Shown here: positions 24,942 through 34,435 of the stretch, in pieces
Position numbering within the stretch: the stretch's first letter is position 1
How the letters are laid out: each line of letters begins with the position of its first letter
Assembly: GCF_004217135.1 (NCBI RefSeq)
Contig: NZ_SHKK01000001.1
Span: 1,798,001 to 1,862,000 of the forward strand
Length of the DNA stretch: 64,000 bases
Source: Micromonospora violae
GTDB lineage: Bacteria > Actinomycetota > Actinomycetes > Mycobacteriales > Micromonosporaceae
Reading direction: 5' to 3'
The notes under the pieces: generated by a model
What the model saw: the letters and a program-made list of their open reading frames with translations, nothing else
What the model was told of the DNA's origin: nothing
The model's database searches: none
Position numbers and translations under genes: made by a program

Positions 24942-25580
24942 TCATTCGTCGAGGATGCCGCTGTGACCGGCGACGGCGGCCGCCTCGGCCCGGTTGGAGA
25001 CCCGCAACGTGCGCAGCAACGCGGCGGTCATGCGTTTCACCGTACGTTCGGAGACGTGCAGTTCTTCGGCGATGTCGACGGTGCTGCGGCCGGTGGCGAT
25101 GGCCCGCAACAGCCGCCGTTCCTCGCCGTCCAGGTCGGGTGTGGCCCGCGTGGGCCGCAGCATGGTGCGCAGCAGTTCGGCCGGCAGCACCGCCCAGCCG
25201 TCGAGGATGGCCAGCAGCGGGGGCAGCAACTCCTCCGGCTCGCTGGTCTTGGGCAGAAAGCCCTCGGCGCCGGCCCGCAGCGCCTCGACCGCCGGCCCGG
25301 GCTCGGCGGAACCGGACATCGCGACCACCCGTACCCGTGGGGTGGTCCGTCGGATGGCGGCCACCGCCCGGATGCCGCCGGGTGGCGGCATGTGCAGGTC
25401 GACCAGGGCCAGGTCGGGGCGGCAGGTGCTGACCAGCGCCGCCGCGGCGGCGGCGTCGCCGGTCGAGGCGACCACCTCGGCGCGACCGCTGGTGGTGATC
25501 GGGAGCAGCAACTCCAGGCCGCGGACGAAGAGGGGGTGATCGTCCACGACAACGAGTCGCAAGGTGGAGGCTCCCGGCAT
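24942..25580 (-). CDS. LuxR-family response regulator
   Basis: 212 residues: receiver domain (about 7-125) with the acidic pair in VVVDDHPLF, phospho-acceptor Asp in LALVDLHMPPPGG and Lys in GFLPKTSE, then a NarL/LuxR helix-turn-helix (LDGEERRLLRAIATGRSTVDIAEELHVSERTVKRMTAALLRTL). Its gene starts 65 bp from a divergent histidine kinase gene, so the two may form a pair despite the unusual layout. The ATG at 25580 has no clear ribosome binding site; the start could be a few codons downstream. Confidence 0.82.
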   Translation of the reverse strand: MPGASTLRLVVVDDHPLFVRGLELLLPITTSGRAEVVASTGDAAAAAALVSTCRPDLALVDLHMPPPGGIRAVAAIRRTTPRVRVVAMSGSAEPGPAVEALRAGAEGFLPKTSEPEELLPPLLAILDGWAVLPAELLRTMLRPTRATPDLDGEERRLLRAIATGRSTVDIAEELHVSERTVKRMTAALLRTLRVSNRAEAAAVAGHSGILDE

Positions 25581-25645
25581 GTCTGCGCCGTTCCCCAGCG
25601 GGTACCGATCATGCGGGTTCGCACCGAACGAGAGGAGTCGGGTGG

Positions 25646-26374
25646 ATGCGCGTACGCCACGGTCTGCGGGACCTGCTGCGAGGGTTGCGCCACCGTGAGT
25701 CGACACCGCAGGGGCGGCCGGCGGCGGCCGATTCGGAGCTGCTGCTGCGGGTGTTGTGTCACGAGTTCCGGACGCCGGTCAGCACCCTGGGCGCACTGAC
25801 CCGCCTGCTGGCTGACGAGCGTCGTGAGTTGACCGCTGACGACCGGCGGGCGATCAGCGAGCTGGCCCGCGACCAGGCCGCCCACCTGCAGAGCCTGCTG
25901 CGCGACGCGACCGCCGGCACCGGCGTGTTGACGCTGCCCCCGCAGCCGGAGCCGGCCGTGCCCCTGGCGGGCATCCTGCGGGAGGCCGCCGCGCTGGTGC
26001 CGGCCGACCGTCGGCGGGCGCGGGTCACCCGGCGGGCGGCCTCCTGTCCGGTGCCGGCCGGACGCAGTCGACAGGTGCTGGTCAACCTGGTGGAGAACGC
26101 GTTGCGGCACGGGCCGCCGGACGGCCAGGTCGGGCTGTATGCCAGCCTGCGCGGCCCGGGCCTGAGCATTCTGGTCACCGACGAGGGCCGGGTCGACGAT
26201 GCGCTGCTGGTCGCGCTGCGGCGTCCGGCGCCGGCCGTCGGGATGTCCGGCCTGGGCCTGTGGATCGCGCGGCAGCTCGTCGCGACGGACGGGGGAGCGT
26301 TGCGGGCGCACCGGCTGCGGCCGCGCGGAGTGGCGCTGGAGGTGCTGCTGCCGATGGCTCGCCCGCTGGGCTGA
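25646..26374 (+). CDS. Soluble sensor histidine kinase (HisKA type)
   Basis: 242 residues without transmembrane segments or an obvious sensor domain. The phospho-acceptor His is in LCHEFRTPVSTLGAL (about H39), followed by an N box (QVLVNLVENALRHG) and a short G box (GMSGLGLWIARQLVA). The D box region (ILVTDEGRVDDALL) is weak. Being cytosolic and short it probably depends on another protein for signal input. Divergent from the LuxR-type response regulator. HisKA kinases normally pair with OmpR-type regulators, so pairing here is uncertain. ATG at 25646 with GAGGAG upstream. Confidence 0.75.
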   Translation: MRVRHGLRDLLRGLRHRESTPQGRPAAADSELLLRVLCHEFRTPVSTLGALTRLLADERRELTADDRRAISELARDQAAHLQSLLRDATAGTGVLTLPPQPEPAVPLAGILREAAALVPADRRRARVTRRAASCPVPAGRSRQVLVNLVENALRHGPPDGQVGLYASLRGPGLSILVTDEGRVDDALLVALRRPAPAVGMSGLGLWIARQLVATDGGALRAHRLRPRGVALEVLLPMARPLG

Positions 26375-26456
26375 CCCCGCCGGGACGTCGGTTGGCCCGC
26401 TCGGGTCACCGGGGCGGGAACGCCTCGCTATCTGTTTGCGGTATCGAGGAGGTTGG

Positions 26457-27326
26457 ATGTTCAGCCACGTCAAGGATCTGCAGTTCGAGGCCAAGCCGGA
26501 CGGCCCGGACGCGGCGTTCGCCCGCCGGTTGCAGGAGGTGCTGGGCGGCAAGTGGGGCGAGATGACCGTCGCCAACCAGTACCTCTTCCAGGGGTGGAAC
26601 TGCCGGCTGCCCGGCAAGTACAAGGACCTGCTGCTCGACGTCGGCACGGAGGAGATGGGTCACGTCGAGATGATCGTCACGATGATCACCCGGCTGTTGG
26701 ACAACGCGCCGCTGTCGCTGACCGAGGGGATCGCGGAGGACCCCGGCGGTGCCGCGACCTACGCCGGCGAGAACCCGGCGCACTTCATCCACGGTGGTGG
26801 TGGCGCCCTGCCCGCCGACTCCAACGGGGTGCCCTGGAGCGGCGCGTTCGTCACCGCCAGCGGCAACCTGTTGGCCGATTTCCAGCTCAACGTCACCGCG
26901 GAGGCGCAGGGTCGGCTCCAGGTCGCCCGGTTGTTCCACATGACCGACGACCCGGGCGTCAAGCAGATGCTGCGCTTCCTGCTGGCCCGCGACACCATGC
27001 ACCAGAACATGTGGCTGGCGGCGATCGAGCAGCTCAAGGAGGACGGGTTGGAGGAGATGCCGGTGCCGGAGGCGTTCCCGGACTCGGAGGAGTTCACCGC
27101 GGAGTACAGCTACACCTATCTGGGCTTCTCCTCGGGCACCGACGCGGCCGAGGGTCGCTGGGCGTCCGGGCCCGCGCCGGACGGCAAGGGCGAGTTCCGG
27201 TACGACGACACCCCACGGGCGAACGCGCCGGAGCCGGTGCTGCCTCCGGGTGATCCCCGCCTGTACGGCACCAACCCGGGGGTGGCCGGTTCGGTGGTGA
27301 ACACGGTGAAGAGCAAGCTCACCTGA
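26457..27326 (+). CDS. Manganese catalase
   Basis: 289-residue non-haem catalase with a di-manganese centre in a four-helix bundle, converting hydrogen peroxide to water and oxygen in the cytosol. Metal-ligand helices are visible as WGEMTVANQYLFQGWNC, LDVGTEEMGHVEMI, LNVTAEAQGRLQVARLF and FLLARDTMHQNMWL. The C-terminal tail (FRYDDTPRANAPEPVLPPGDPRLYGT) is typical. ATG at 26457 has GAGGAGG 4 nt upstream. Single-gene unit ended by a strong hairpin. Confidence 0.92.
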   Translation: MFSHVKDLQFEAKPDGPDAAFARRLQEVLGGKWGEMTVANQYLFQGWNCRLPGKYKDLLLDVGTEEMGHVEMIVTMITRLLDNAPLSLTEGIAEDPGGAATYAGENPAHFIHGGGGALPADSNGVPWSGAFVTASGNLLADFQLNVTAEAQGRLQVARLFHMTDDPGVKQMLRFLLARDTMHQNMWLAAIEQLKEDGLEEMPVPEAFPDSEEFTAEYSYTYLGFSSGTDAAEGRWASGPAPDGKGEFRYDDTPRANAPEPVLPPGDPRLYGTNPGVAGSVVNTVKSKLT

Positions 27327-27333
27327 GGTGCCT

Positions 27334-27368
27334 CGTCGGGTCGCCCGCCGGTCCCGGGCGACCCGACG
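27334..27368 (+). terminator. Terminator of the Mn-catalase gene
   Basis: Perfect 13-bp arms CGTCGGGTCGCCC / GGGCGACCCGACG with a 9-nt loop, 7 bp after the stop. Confidence 0.75.
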
Positions 27369-27424
27369 GACCGGCCGCAGGAGTGGTCTGGGTCACAGAT
27401 CGGAACAAGGGGAACGCTTTGTTA

Positions 27425-27450
27425 CTTGAGTGAGACACGCTCAACTCAAC
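27425..27450 (+). promoter_or_regulatory. HAIR-like (HspR-type) inverted repeat upstream of lon
   Basis: CTTGAGT (27425-27431) and ACTCAAC (27444-27450) match the two halves of the HAIR element (CTTGAGT-N7-ACTCAAG) bound by the heat-shock repressor HspR, which is known to control lon in Streptomyces. The spacing here is 12 rather than 7, so the match is imperfect. It ends 12 bp before the start codon, where a repressor would block initiation. Confidence 0.5.
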
Positions 27451-27462
27451 GCGAGGTGTTCG

Positions 27463-29793
27463 ATGGCAACTCTTCCGGTACTTCCCCTGACCGACGCCGT
27501 ACTGCTGCCCGGCATGGTCATCCCGGTGACCCTCGACCCCACCACCCAGGCCGCTATCGACGCGGCGCGCGCGACCGGCGACCGCAAGCTGCTGGCCGTG
27601 CCGCGCATCGACGGCGAGTACGGCCCGGTGGGCGTGGTCGCCACCATCGAGAAGGTCGGCCGGCTGCCCGAGGGTGAGCCCGCCGCCGTCATCCGTGGCC
27701 TGTCCCGGGCCCGGATCGGCTCCGGCGTGCCCGGCCCCGGCGCCGCCCTCTGGGTCGAGGCGTCCGAACTCGACGAACCCGCCTACGCCGGCAAGGCCCG
27801 GGAACTCGCCCGCGAGTACCGCGCCCTGGTGACCTCCGTGCTCCAGCAGCGGGGCGCCTGGCAGGTCATCGACGCGGTGGAGCGGATGACCGACCTCTCC
27901 GAGCTGGCCGACTCGGCCGGCTACGCGCCCTGGCTGACGCTGGAGCAGAAGAACGAGCTGCTCGCCGCGCCGGACGTCACCGCCCGGCTGGAGCTGCTGG
28001 TCGGCTGGGTGAAGGACTACCTGGCCGAGCAGGAGGTCACCGAGCAGATCAACAGTGACGTCCGCGAAGGGCTGGAGAAGTCCCAGCGCGAGTTCCTGCT
28101 GCGTCAGCAGCTGGCCGCGATCCGCAAGGAGCTGGGCGAGGACGAGCCGGACGGCTCCGCCGACTACCGGTCCCGCGTCGAGTCCGCCGAGCTGCCGGAG
28201 AAGGTCCGCGAGGCGGCCCTGCGCGAGGTCGGCAAGCTGGAGCGGGCCAGCGACGCCTCCCCGGAGGCGGGCTGGATCCGTACCTGGCTGGACACCGTTC
28301 TCGAGATGCCGTGGGGCAGCCGTACCGAGGACAACACCGACCTGGCCGCGGCCCGGGCGGTGCTCGACGCCGACCACGCCGGCCTGGCCGATGTGAAGGA
28401 CCGCATCCTGGAGTACCTGGCGGTGCGCAACCGGCGGGCCGAGCGCAACCTCGGCGTGGTCGGCGGTCGCGGCTCCGGCGCGGTGCTCGCCCTCGCCGGT
28501 CCCCCCGGGGTGGGCAAGACCAGCCTCGGCGAGTCCGTGGCGCGGGCGCTCGGACGCAACTTCGTTCGGGTCTCGCTCGGCGGTGTCCGCGACGAGGCGG
28601 AGATCCGCGGGCACCGGCGCACCTACGTCGGGGCGCTGCCCGGTCGTATCGTCCGCGCGCTGCGCGAGGCCGGTTCGATGAACCCGGTCGTGCTCCTCGA
28701 CGAGGTGGACAAGCTGGCCGCCGGGTACGCCGGCGACCCGGCCGCCGCCCTGCTGGAGGTGCTCGACCCGGCCCAGAACCACACCTTCCGGGACCACTAC
28801 CTGGAGGTCGACCTCGACCTGTCCGACGTGCTCTTCCTGGCCACCGCCAACGTGGTGGAGTCCATCCCCGGCCCGCTGCTGGACCGGATGGAACTGGTCA
28901 TGCTGGACGGGTACACCGAGGACGAGAAGGTCGCCATCGCCCGGGACCACCTGCTGCCCCGGCAGCGGGAGCGGGCCGGGCTGACCGCCGACGAGGTCAG
29001 CGTCGCCGACGAGGCGCTCGCGCTGATCGCGGGGGAGTACACCCGGGAGGCCGGCGTCCGGCAGCTCGAACGCGCCCTGGCCAAGATCCTGCGCAAGGTG
29101 GCGGTGACGCTGGCGACGGACCCGACTCCGGTCCGCGTCGGCACCGACAACCTCAGCGGTTACCTGGGCCGGCCGAAGTTCACCCCGGAGTCGGCCGAGC
29201 GGACCGCCGTGCCCGGCGTGGCCACCGGCCTGGCCGTCACCGGCGCCGGTGGGGACGTGCTCTTCATCGAGGCGACCAGCATGGAGGGCGAGCCGGGGCT
29301 GACCCTGACCGGCCAGCTCGGTGACGTGATGAAGGAGTCGGCGCACATCGCGCTCTCCTACCTGCGCTCCAACGGGCGGCGCTTCGGTATCGACCCGAAT
29401 GCCCTCGCGGGACGCCGGATCCACGTCCACTTCCCGGCGGGCGCGGTGCCCAAGGACGGCCCGAGCGCGGGCATCACCATGGTCACGGCCCTGGCGTCGC
29501 TGGTCACCGGTCGCCCGGTCCGCCCCGAGTTCGGGATGACCGGTGAGGTGACGCTCTCCGGTCGGGTGCTGCCGATCGGCGGGGTGAAGCAGAAGCTGCT
29601 CGCCGCGCACCGGGCCGGCCTCACCGAGGTGATCATCCCGGCCCGCAACGAGCCCGACCTGGACGACCTGCCGACCGAGGTGCGTGAGGCGTTGACCGTG
29701 CACACCCTGGCCGACGTCGCCGACGTGCTCGCCCTGGCGCTGCGCCCGGCCGACGTGAAGACGCTGGACGGTCCGGCGCTCTTCGCGGTCTGA
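27463..29793 (+). CDS. lon: ATP-dependent Lon protease
   Basis: 776-residue cytosolic LonA-type protease that degrades misfolded and regulatory proteins. N-terminal substrate-binding domain ([21 protein letters not shown]..., 1 to about 190), coiled-coil, AAA+ module with Walker [10 protein letters not shown] and Walker [10 protein letters not shown], sensor 1 FLATANVV, and the C-terminal serine protease domain with Ser in [11 protein letters not shown] and Lys in [16 protein letters not shown]. Length is typical. The ATG at 27463 follows GCGAGGTGTTCG. A HAIR-like repeat in front suggests heat-shock control by HspR. Confidence 0.95.
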   Translation: MATLPVLPLTDAVLLPGMVIPVTLDPTTQAAIDAARATGDRKLLAVPRIDGEYGPVGVVATIEKVGRLPEGEPAAVIRGLSRARIGSGVPGPGAALWVEASELDEPAYAGKARELAREYRALVTSVLQQRGAWQVIDAVERMTDLSELADSAGYAPWLTLEQKNELLAAPDVTARLELLVGWVKDYLAEQEVTEQINSDVREGLEKSQREFLLRQQLAAIRKELGEDEPDGSADYRSRVESAELPEKVREAALREVGKLERASDASPEAGWIRTWLDTVLEMPWGSRTEDNTDLAAARAVLDADHAGLADVKDRILEYLAVRNRRAERNLGVVGGRGSGAVLALAGPPGVGKTSLGESVARALGRNFVRVSLGGVRDEAEIRGHRRTYVGALPGRIVRALREAGSMNPVVLLDEVDKLAAGYAGDPAAALLEVLDPAQNHTFRDHYLEVDLDLSDVLFLATANVVESIPGPLLDRMELVMLDGYTEDEKVAIARDHLLPRQRERAGLTADEVSVADEALALIAGEYTREAGVRQLERALAKILRKVAVTLATDPTPVRVGTDNLSGYLGRPKFTPESAERTAVPGVATGLAVTGAGGDVLFIEATSMEGEPGLTLTGQLGDVMKESAHIALSYLRSNGRRFGIDPNALAGRRIHVHFPAGAVPKDGPSAGITMVTALASLVTGRPVRPEFGMTGEVTLSGRVLPIGGVKQKLLAAHRAGLTEVIIPARNEPDLDDLPTEVREALTVHTLADVADVLALALRPADVKTLDGPALFAV

Positions 29794-29804
29794 CGGACGA
29801 CCCG

Positions 29805-29840
29805 ACAGGCCCCCGCCGTCTTCGGACGACGGGGGCCTGT
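29805..29840 (+). terminator. Terminator of lon
   Basis: ACAGGCCCCCG / CGGGGGCCTGT with an inner CGTC-TTCG-GACG tetraloop stem, 12 bp after the stop. Confidence 0.8.
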
Positions 29841-29929
29841 CGCCGTGCTCGCCGCTGGCGGACCGTACTGTGGTGTTTGAAAACTGAACTACCTCTCCGC
29901 CGTGCGGCGGTACCCCCGGAGGAACCCCT

Positions 29930-30334
29930 GTGAACATGGTGCTGTGGATCGTTCAGATCCTGCTCGCCGCCATCTTCGGCGGCATTGGCGTGGTCAAGCT
30001 GACCCAGCCCAAGGAGAAACTGCACGAGACGATGGGCTGGACGAACGCGGCCACGCCCCTTCAGGTCAAGGCCATCGGCGCCCTCGAACTGCTGGCCGGC
30101 ATCGGGCTCTTCCTGCCCGCCCTCACCGGCATCGCCACCGTGCTCACCCCGCTGGCCGCGCTCGGGCTGATCATCATCATGATCGGCGGCATCGTGGTGC
30201 ACCTGCACGGCGTGCGGACGGAGACCCTGGCGGAGCGACGCAAGGTGGAGATCCAGGGCATCGTGACGTGCGCGGTGCTGCTCGTCCTCGCCGCACTGGT
30301 GGCGTGGGGTCGCTTCGGGCCGTACGCCCTCTGA
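29930..30334 (+). CDS. DoxX family membrane protein
   Basis: 134 residues with four transmembrane segments: LWIVQILLAAIFGGIGVVKL, ALELLAGIGLFLPALTGI, LTPLAALGLIIIMIGGIVVHL and CAVLLVLAALVAWGRF. The first helix and the intervening KLTQPKEKL fit the DoxX family. No function can be assigned. GTG at 29930 with GGAGG about 10 nt upstream. Confidence 0.75.
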   Translation: MNMVLWIVQILLAAIFGGIGVVKLTQPKEKLHETMGWTNAATPLQVKAIGALELLAGIGLFLPALTGIATVLTPLAALGLIIIMIGGIVVHLHGVRTETLAERRKVEIQGIVTCAVLLVLAALVAWGRFGPYAL

Positions 30335-30358
30335 TTCGCGCTCGTACCTGAGTGGCGT

Positions 30359-30393
30359 CGTCGGCGACCGTCGTACTCCGGCGGTCGCCGACG
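30359..30393. terminator. Bidirectional terminator
   Basis: Perfect 12-bp arms CGTCGGCGACCG / CGGTCGCCGACG between two convergent genes. Confidence 0.75.
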
Positions 30394-30400
30394 GCCGTGC

Positions 30401-32134
30401 TCAGCGCTCGTCGCCCCCGCGGTCGCGGCGCACGGTGGCCTTGCGGCCCTTGATCGTGCTGGCGCGCAACCCGGCGATGACCTCGTTGGCCACCCCCTGC
30501 GGCACCTCCACCAGCGAGAACCGGTCGGCGATCTCGATCGAGCCGATGTCCCGGCCACGGATGCCGGTCTCCCCGGTGATCGCGCCGACCAGATCCTGCG
30601 GGCGCACCCCGGCGCGGCGACCCAGGCCGACGAAGACCTGGACGGTGTTGCCACCGCCGGAGCGTGGCCGGCCCCCGCCCCGGCGATCGCCGCCCCGGCC
30701 ACCGGTGTCCGGTCGACCCTCGCGTGGCCCGCGCACCGGAACCTGCGGGATCTCCTCCTCGTCGTCGGAGCCCGGCGACGTCACCTCGTGGGCCAGCTTC
30801 ACGGCGGCGAGGGCGACCTCCATCAGGTCGAACTCGTCGGTCAACGTCTCCACGATCACCCGGAACGGGTCGAGGTCGTCCTCCAGCAGGCTCTCCCGCA
30901 GGGCCGCCTGGGTCAGCTCCAGCCGCCGGGTCCGCATGTCGGCGACGGTCGGGATCTTGTCGATGGTGATCCGCTGGCCGGTCACCCGCTCGATGGTCTT
31001 GAGCATCCGGTGCTCGCGCGGCTCGGCGAGGGTGATCGCCACCCCCTCGCGGCCGGCCCGACCCACCCGACCGATGCGGTGCACGTACGACTCGGGGGCC
31101 GACGGCACGTCGTAGTTGACGACGTGGGTCAGCTGCTCGACGTCCAGCCCACGGGCTGCCACGTCGGTGGCCACCAGCAGATCGGCCGTGCCCGCCCGCA
31201 GCCGGCCCATGACCCGGTCGCGCTGTTCCTGGCTCATGCCACCGTGCAGCGCCTCGGAGCGGTAACCGCGACCGTTCATCGTCTCGGTCAACCGGTCGAC
31301 CTCTTCGCGGCTGCGGCAGAACACGATCGCGGCGGTCGGGGACTCCACGTCCAACACCCGACCCAGCGCGGCCGGCTTGTGCGCCCGGGTCACGATGTAC
31401 GCGCTCTGCCGCACCCGGGGCGCCTCACCCGCGACCGGCTGCTCGCGGCCGATCTCGATCCGCACCGGCTCCCGCAGGTGCTGGCGGGCCATCCCGTCGA
31501 TGCGCGACGGCATGGTGGCCGAGAAGAGCACCGTCTGACGCTGCGCCGGAGCGTGCTCCAGGATCGCCTCGATGTCCTCGGCGAAACCCATGTCGAGCAT
31601 CTCGTCGGCCTCGTCGAGCACCACCGTGGCCAGACCACCGAGGCGCAGGGTGCCCCGGGCGATGTGGTCGAGGGCCCGCCCCGGGGTGGCCACCACCACG
31701 TCGACACCGTTGTCCAGTGCCCGCAGCTGCCGCCCGATCGGCTGCCCACCGTAGATCGGCAGCACCCGCGCGCCCAGGTCCTTGCCGTAGCGGTGGAACG
31801 CCTCGGAGACCTGCACCGCCAACTCCCGGGTCGGCACCAGCACCAGCGCCACCGGGTCACCGCCCTGGCGGTGCGCCGTCATGAGGTTCAGCAGCGGCAG
31901 CGCGAACGCGGCCGTCTTGCCGGTGCCGGTGGCCGCCTGACCCAGCAGGTCCCGACCCTCCAGCAGCGGTGGGATGGCCTCCCGCTGGATGGGGGTCGGC
32001 TCCTCGTAACCGAGGGTGGCGAGCGCGCCCAGCAACTCGGCGCGCAGCCCCAGCTCGGTGAAGGCGCTCACCTCGTCGGTGCCGTCGGTGGTGGCGTCAA
32101 GCGGTGCGTCGTGCTGTGCAGGTGCGGAACTCAT
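30401..32134 (-). CDS. DEAD-box ATP-dependent RNA helicase (DeaD/CsdA-like)
   Basis: 577-residue cytosolic helicase. Core motifs in order: Q motif (PTPIQREAIP), I (AATGTGKTA), Ia (PTRELAVQ), II (DEADEMLDMGF), III (SAT), V (ATDVAARGLD), VI (HRIGRVGRAG). A C-terminal DbpA-type RNA-binding domain follows (about 495-565, VQVFVGLGRRAGVRPQDLVGAI) after an acidic and Arg/Gly-rich linker. Proteins of this build act in cold-shock ribosome assembly and mRNA decay. ATG at 32134; the ribosome binding site is weak. Confidence 0.92.
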   Translation of the reverse strand: MSSAPAQHDAPLDATTDGTDEVSAFTELGLRAELLGALATLGYEEPTPIQREAIPPLLEGRDLLGQAATGTGKTAAFALPLLNLMTAHRQGGDPVALVLVPTRELAVQVSEAFHRYGKDLGARVLPIYGGQPIGRQLRALDNGVDVVVATPGRALDHIARGTLRLGGLATVVLDEADEMLDMGFAEDIEAILEHAPAQRQTVLFSATMPSRIDGMARQHLREPVRIEIGREQPVAGEAPRVRQSAYIVTRAHKPAALGRVLDVESPTAAIVFCRSREEVDRLTETMNGRGYRSEALHGGMSQEQRDRVMGRLRAGTADLLVATDVAARGLDVEQLTHVVNYDVPSAPESYVHRIGRVGRAGREGVAITLAEPREHRMLKTIERVTGQRITIDKIPTVADMRTRRLELTQAALRESLLEDDLDPFRVIVETLTDEFDLMEVALAAVKLAHEVTSPGSDDEEEIPQVPVRGPREGRPDTGGRGGDRRGGGRPRSGGGNTVQVFVGLGRRAGVRPQDLVGAITGETGIRGRDIGSIEIADRFSLVEVPQGVANEVIAGLRASTIKGRKATVRRDRGGDER

Positions 32135-32239
32135 GTGCCAAGCTTTTCATCACGCCGTCGGGGCCGTTGCGGCGACCGCCACAAGTGCGCTCCCCGAGCC
32201 CGTGCTGCGGCTGTTGCACGATCCCGCTGGCGGCCTCGA

Positions 32240-33148
32240 TCAGGCGTCGGTGGTCAGGATGGCCAGTACCATCACCGCGGCGAGGGCCACGTCGAGCACC
32301 ACGCAGAACTCGGCGTAGCCGCGCGGCACCACCCGGCCGCGGTGGTGCGCCAGGTCCCAGCCGGCGTGCGCCAACCACCCGAACGCCACCAGCCAGTCGG
32401 CGGTCCGCCCGCCGGCCTTCACCGCGACCAGCGTCAGGGCGACCCAGACGGCCAGACCGGCGAGTTGGGTGGCGAGCACGCCGCGCCCGCCCAGCGTGCG
32501 GCGGGCCACGCCGATCAGCAGGTAGCCGCCCGGCAGCACCAGCATCGTCCACGGGCTGAGCACGCTCGGGTCGACCCACATCTCCACGGTCATCAGCAGC
32601 GCCAACCCGGCCGGCCAGCGGTGGGCGAGCGCCACCACGACCCGGTGTCGGCGTGCCGGCGCCGACGCCTCGTGCCGGTGTCGGACCGCCACCAGCACCA
32701 TCGCGGGAATCATCAGCAGGTGACCGCCGAGCAGCAGCGCGTCGGCGTCGATCAGGCCGGCCCGAAACGGCACGAGCAACAGCAGGAACGGGACGTACAT
32801 CGCGGCGGCCATCTCGCCGACCGCGTGCCAGCGGTGCGCCCGGTAGCGCATCCCCACCGTCATCCCGACCGTCATGTTCGTGGCCATCACCAGTGCGGCG
32901 ACCTCCGGCCGGGCCAGCGCGTCGCCGATGCCCAGCGCGGTGCCGGCCAGGTCCCACAACGGCCCGAGCAGCAGCATCCCGGCGACCATCGCCAGGGCCA
33001 TCTCGCCCAGGTGCCACAGCAGCCGCCGGCTGCTCGCCGGTGCCGCGGCGGTCGGTGTCGGGGCCGAGGGGGTCGGCTCGTCGGTGGGCACTGGCGCGGG
33101 CGACGGTACGGCGGTGCGGCTGTCCGCGTACATCCGGGTGTTTTTCAT
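32240..33148 (-). CDS. Polytopic membrane protein of unknown function
   Basis: 302 residues: a Pro/Thr/Ala-rich soluble N-terminus (about 1-40) and eight or more hydrophobic segments, including MALAMVAGMLLLGPLWDL, VAALVMATNMTVGMTVGM and the C-terminal VVLDVALAAVMVLAIL. Several His residues (WHLGE, RAHRWHAVGEM, HRHEAS, AHAGWDLAHHRG) lie at membrane edges and might bind metal or haem; this is speculation. Adjacent and divergent to a DesK-type kinase that could regulate it. Confidence 0.6.
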   Translation of the reverse strand: MKNTRMYADSRTAVPSPAPVPTDEPTPSAPTPTAAAPASSRRLLWHLGEMALAMVAGMLLLGPLWDLAGTALGIGDALARPEVAALVMATNMTVGMTVGMRYRAHRWHAVGEMAAAMYVPFLLLLVPFRAGLIDADALLLGGHLLMIPAMVLVAVRHRHEASAPARRHRVVVALAHRWPAGLALLMTVEMWVDPSVLSPWTMLVLPGGYLLIGVARRTLGGRGVLATQLAGLAVWVALTLVAVKAGGRTADWLVAFGWLAHAGWDLAHHRGRVVPRGYAEFCVVLDVALAAVMVLAILTTDA

Positions 33149-33280
33149 GCCTCGACCCTGCCGGTGCACCCGGTGCGGCCGGCAGACCCGATCGTCACCG
33201 GAAAACCGTGCGGGCCGCACGGTCCAACCGTGACAGTTCGCAGGGGTGGACCGTGCCAGGGACGGCCCTAGGATCGGTGC

Positions 33281-34435
33281 GTGGCGAGCGAGGCGGTGAC
33301 TCCCCGGGCGGACCGACGGCTGCGCCGCGCCCGGGCCGCGACGCTGGTGTCGCTGGCCAGCGGCATCTGGGCGAGCGTCCTGCTACCGGCGGTCGGCCTG
33401 ACCCGCGAGGCCGACCCGGGCCGGGTGGTGCTCGGCACGGTCGGCATCCTCGCCTTCGTGATCGCCCAGACCGTCGTGCTGTACGCGGCGGTGACGCCGT
33501 GGCTCGACCGGCGCTGGCGGCGGCGGGCCGAGCTGAGCCTGGTCGCGGTGGCGGTGCTGACCGTTCCGCTGGTGGGTCCGGTGGCGGCCGGCAGGTGGCC
33601 GACGTGGGCCTGGCTCGGCGCGGCGCTGATCGGCATGACGCCGCTGCTGGTGCGGTGGCGGGCCGGGCTGACGGTCGCGGTCGGCGTCCTGGCGGTGGCG
33701 GTCGCGGTGGCCTGGTGGACCGGCGGTTCCGTTCCGCGCCACCTCGCCGTGACCGGTGGGATCGGCGCGGCAGTGGCCGCCGTCAACGGGTTCCAGGTCT
33801 GGTTCTGGGACCTGCTCGTGGAGGCCCGGCAGGGCCAGGCCGCCCAGGCGCGGCTGGCCGCCGCCGAGGAGCGGTTGCGCTTCGCCCGCGACGTGCACGA
33901 CGTCCTCGGGCACCGCCTCACGGTGATCGCGTTGAAGGCCGAACTCGCCGCCCGGCTCGCTCCGGTCGACCCGCAACGGGCCGGGAGGGAAGCCGCCGAG
34001 GTGCAACGGTTGGCCGCCTCCGCGCTGAGCGAGGTACGGGAGACCGTGCACGGCTACCGGGCCGTCGACCTCGACGAACAGCTCACCGCGGTGGTGGGGG
34101 TGCTGCGCTCCTGCGGGGTGCGGTGCACAGTTCTGCCACTGCCGGCGGACCTGCCGCAGCCCGCAGCCATCGAGCTGGCGGCGGTGCTACGCGAGGCGAG
34201 CACCAACGTGCTGCGGCACAGTCGGGCCGACTGGTGCCGGATCCGCATCGATCGGGAGGATGACGTGGCCAGGATGACGGTGGCCAACGACGGCGTCGAC
34301 GACAGCGGCCCGGACGCGCACAGCCACGGCCTGCGGGGGTTGGCCGACCGACTCGCCGCCGCCGGGGGAGAGTTGCGGGTACGCCGGGAAGACGCGATCT
34401 TCACCCTCGAAGCCACAGTGCCGGCGCCGTCGTGA
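33281..34435 (+). CDS. NarL-type sensor histidine kinase (DesK-like)
   Basis: 384 residues: four or five N-terminal transmembrane helices (to about 175), a HisKA_3 dimerisation domain with phospho-acceptor in FARDVHDVLGHRLTVIALKAEL (about H205), and an ATPase domain (REASTNVLRHSRADW N box, MTVANDGVDDSG D box, HGLRGLADRLAAAGGEL G box). Membrane-embedded sensing with little extracellular sequence is typical of DesK-like thermosensors and lantibiotic sensors. Its stop overlaps the response regulator start by four bases (GTGA), a clear pair. GTG start at 33281. Confidence 0.85.
   Translation: MASEAVTPRADRRLRRARAATLVSLASGIWASVLLPAVGLTREADPGRVVLGTVGILAFVIAQTVVLYAAVTPWLDRRWRRRAELSLVAVAVLTVPLVGPVAAGRWPTWAWLGAALIGMTPLLVRWRAGLTVAVGVLAVAVAVAWWTGGSVPRHLAVTGGIGAAVAAVNGFQVWFWDLLVEARQGQAAQARLAAAEERLRFARDVHDVLGHRLTVIALKAELAARLAPVDPQRAGREAAEVQRLAASALSEVRETVHGYRAVDLDEQLTAVVGVLRSCGVRCTVLPLPADLPQPAAIELAAVLREASTNVLRHSRADWCRIRIDREDDVARMTVANDGVDDSGPDAHSHGLRGLADRLAAAGGELRVRREDAIFTLEATVPAPS

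Noticed and set aside
27373..27405. A third TGTGA-N6-TCACA site ahead of lon
   Set aside because: Only the TCACA half is present; the other half does not match.
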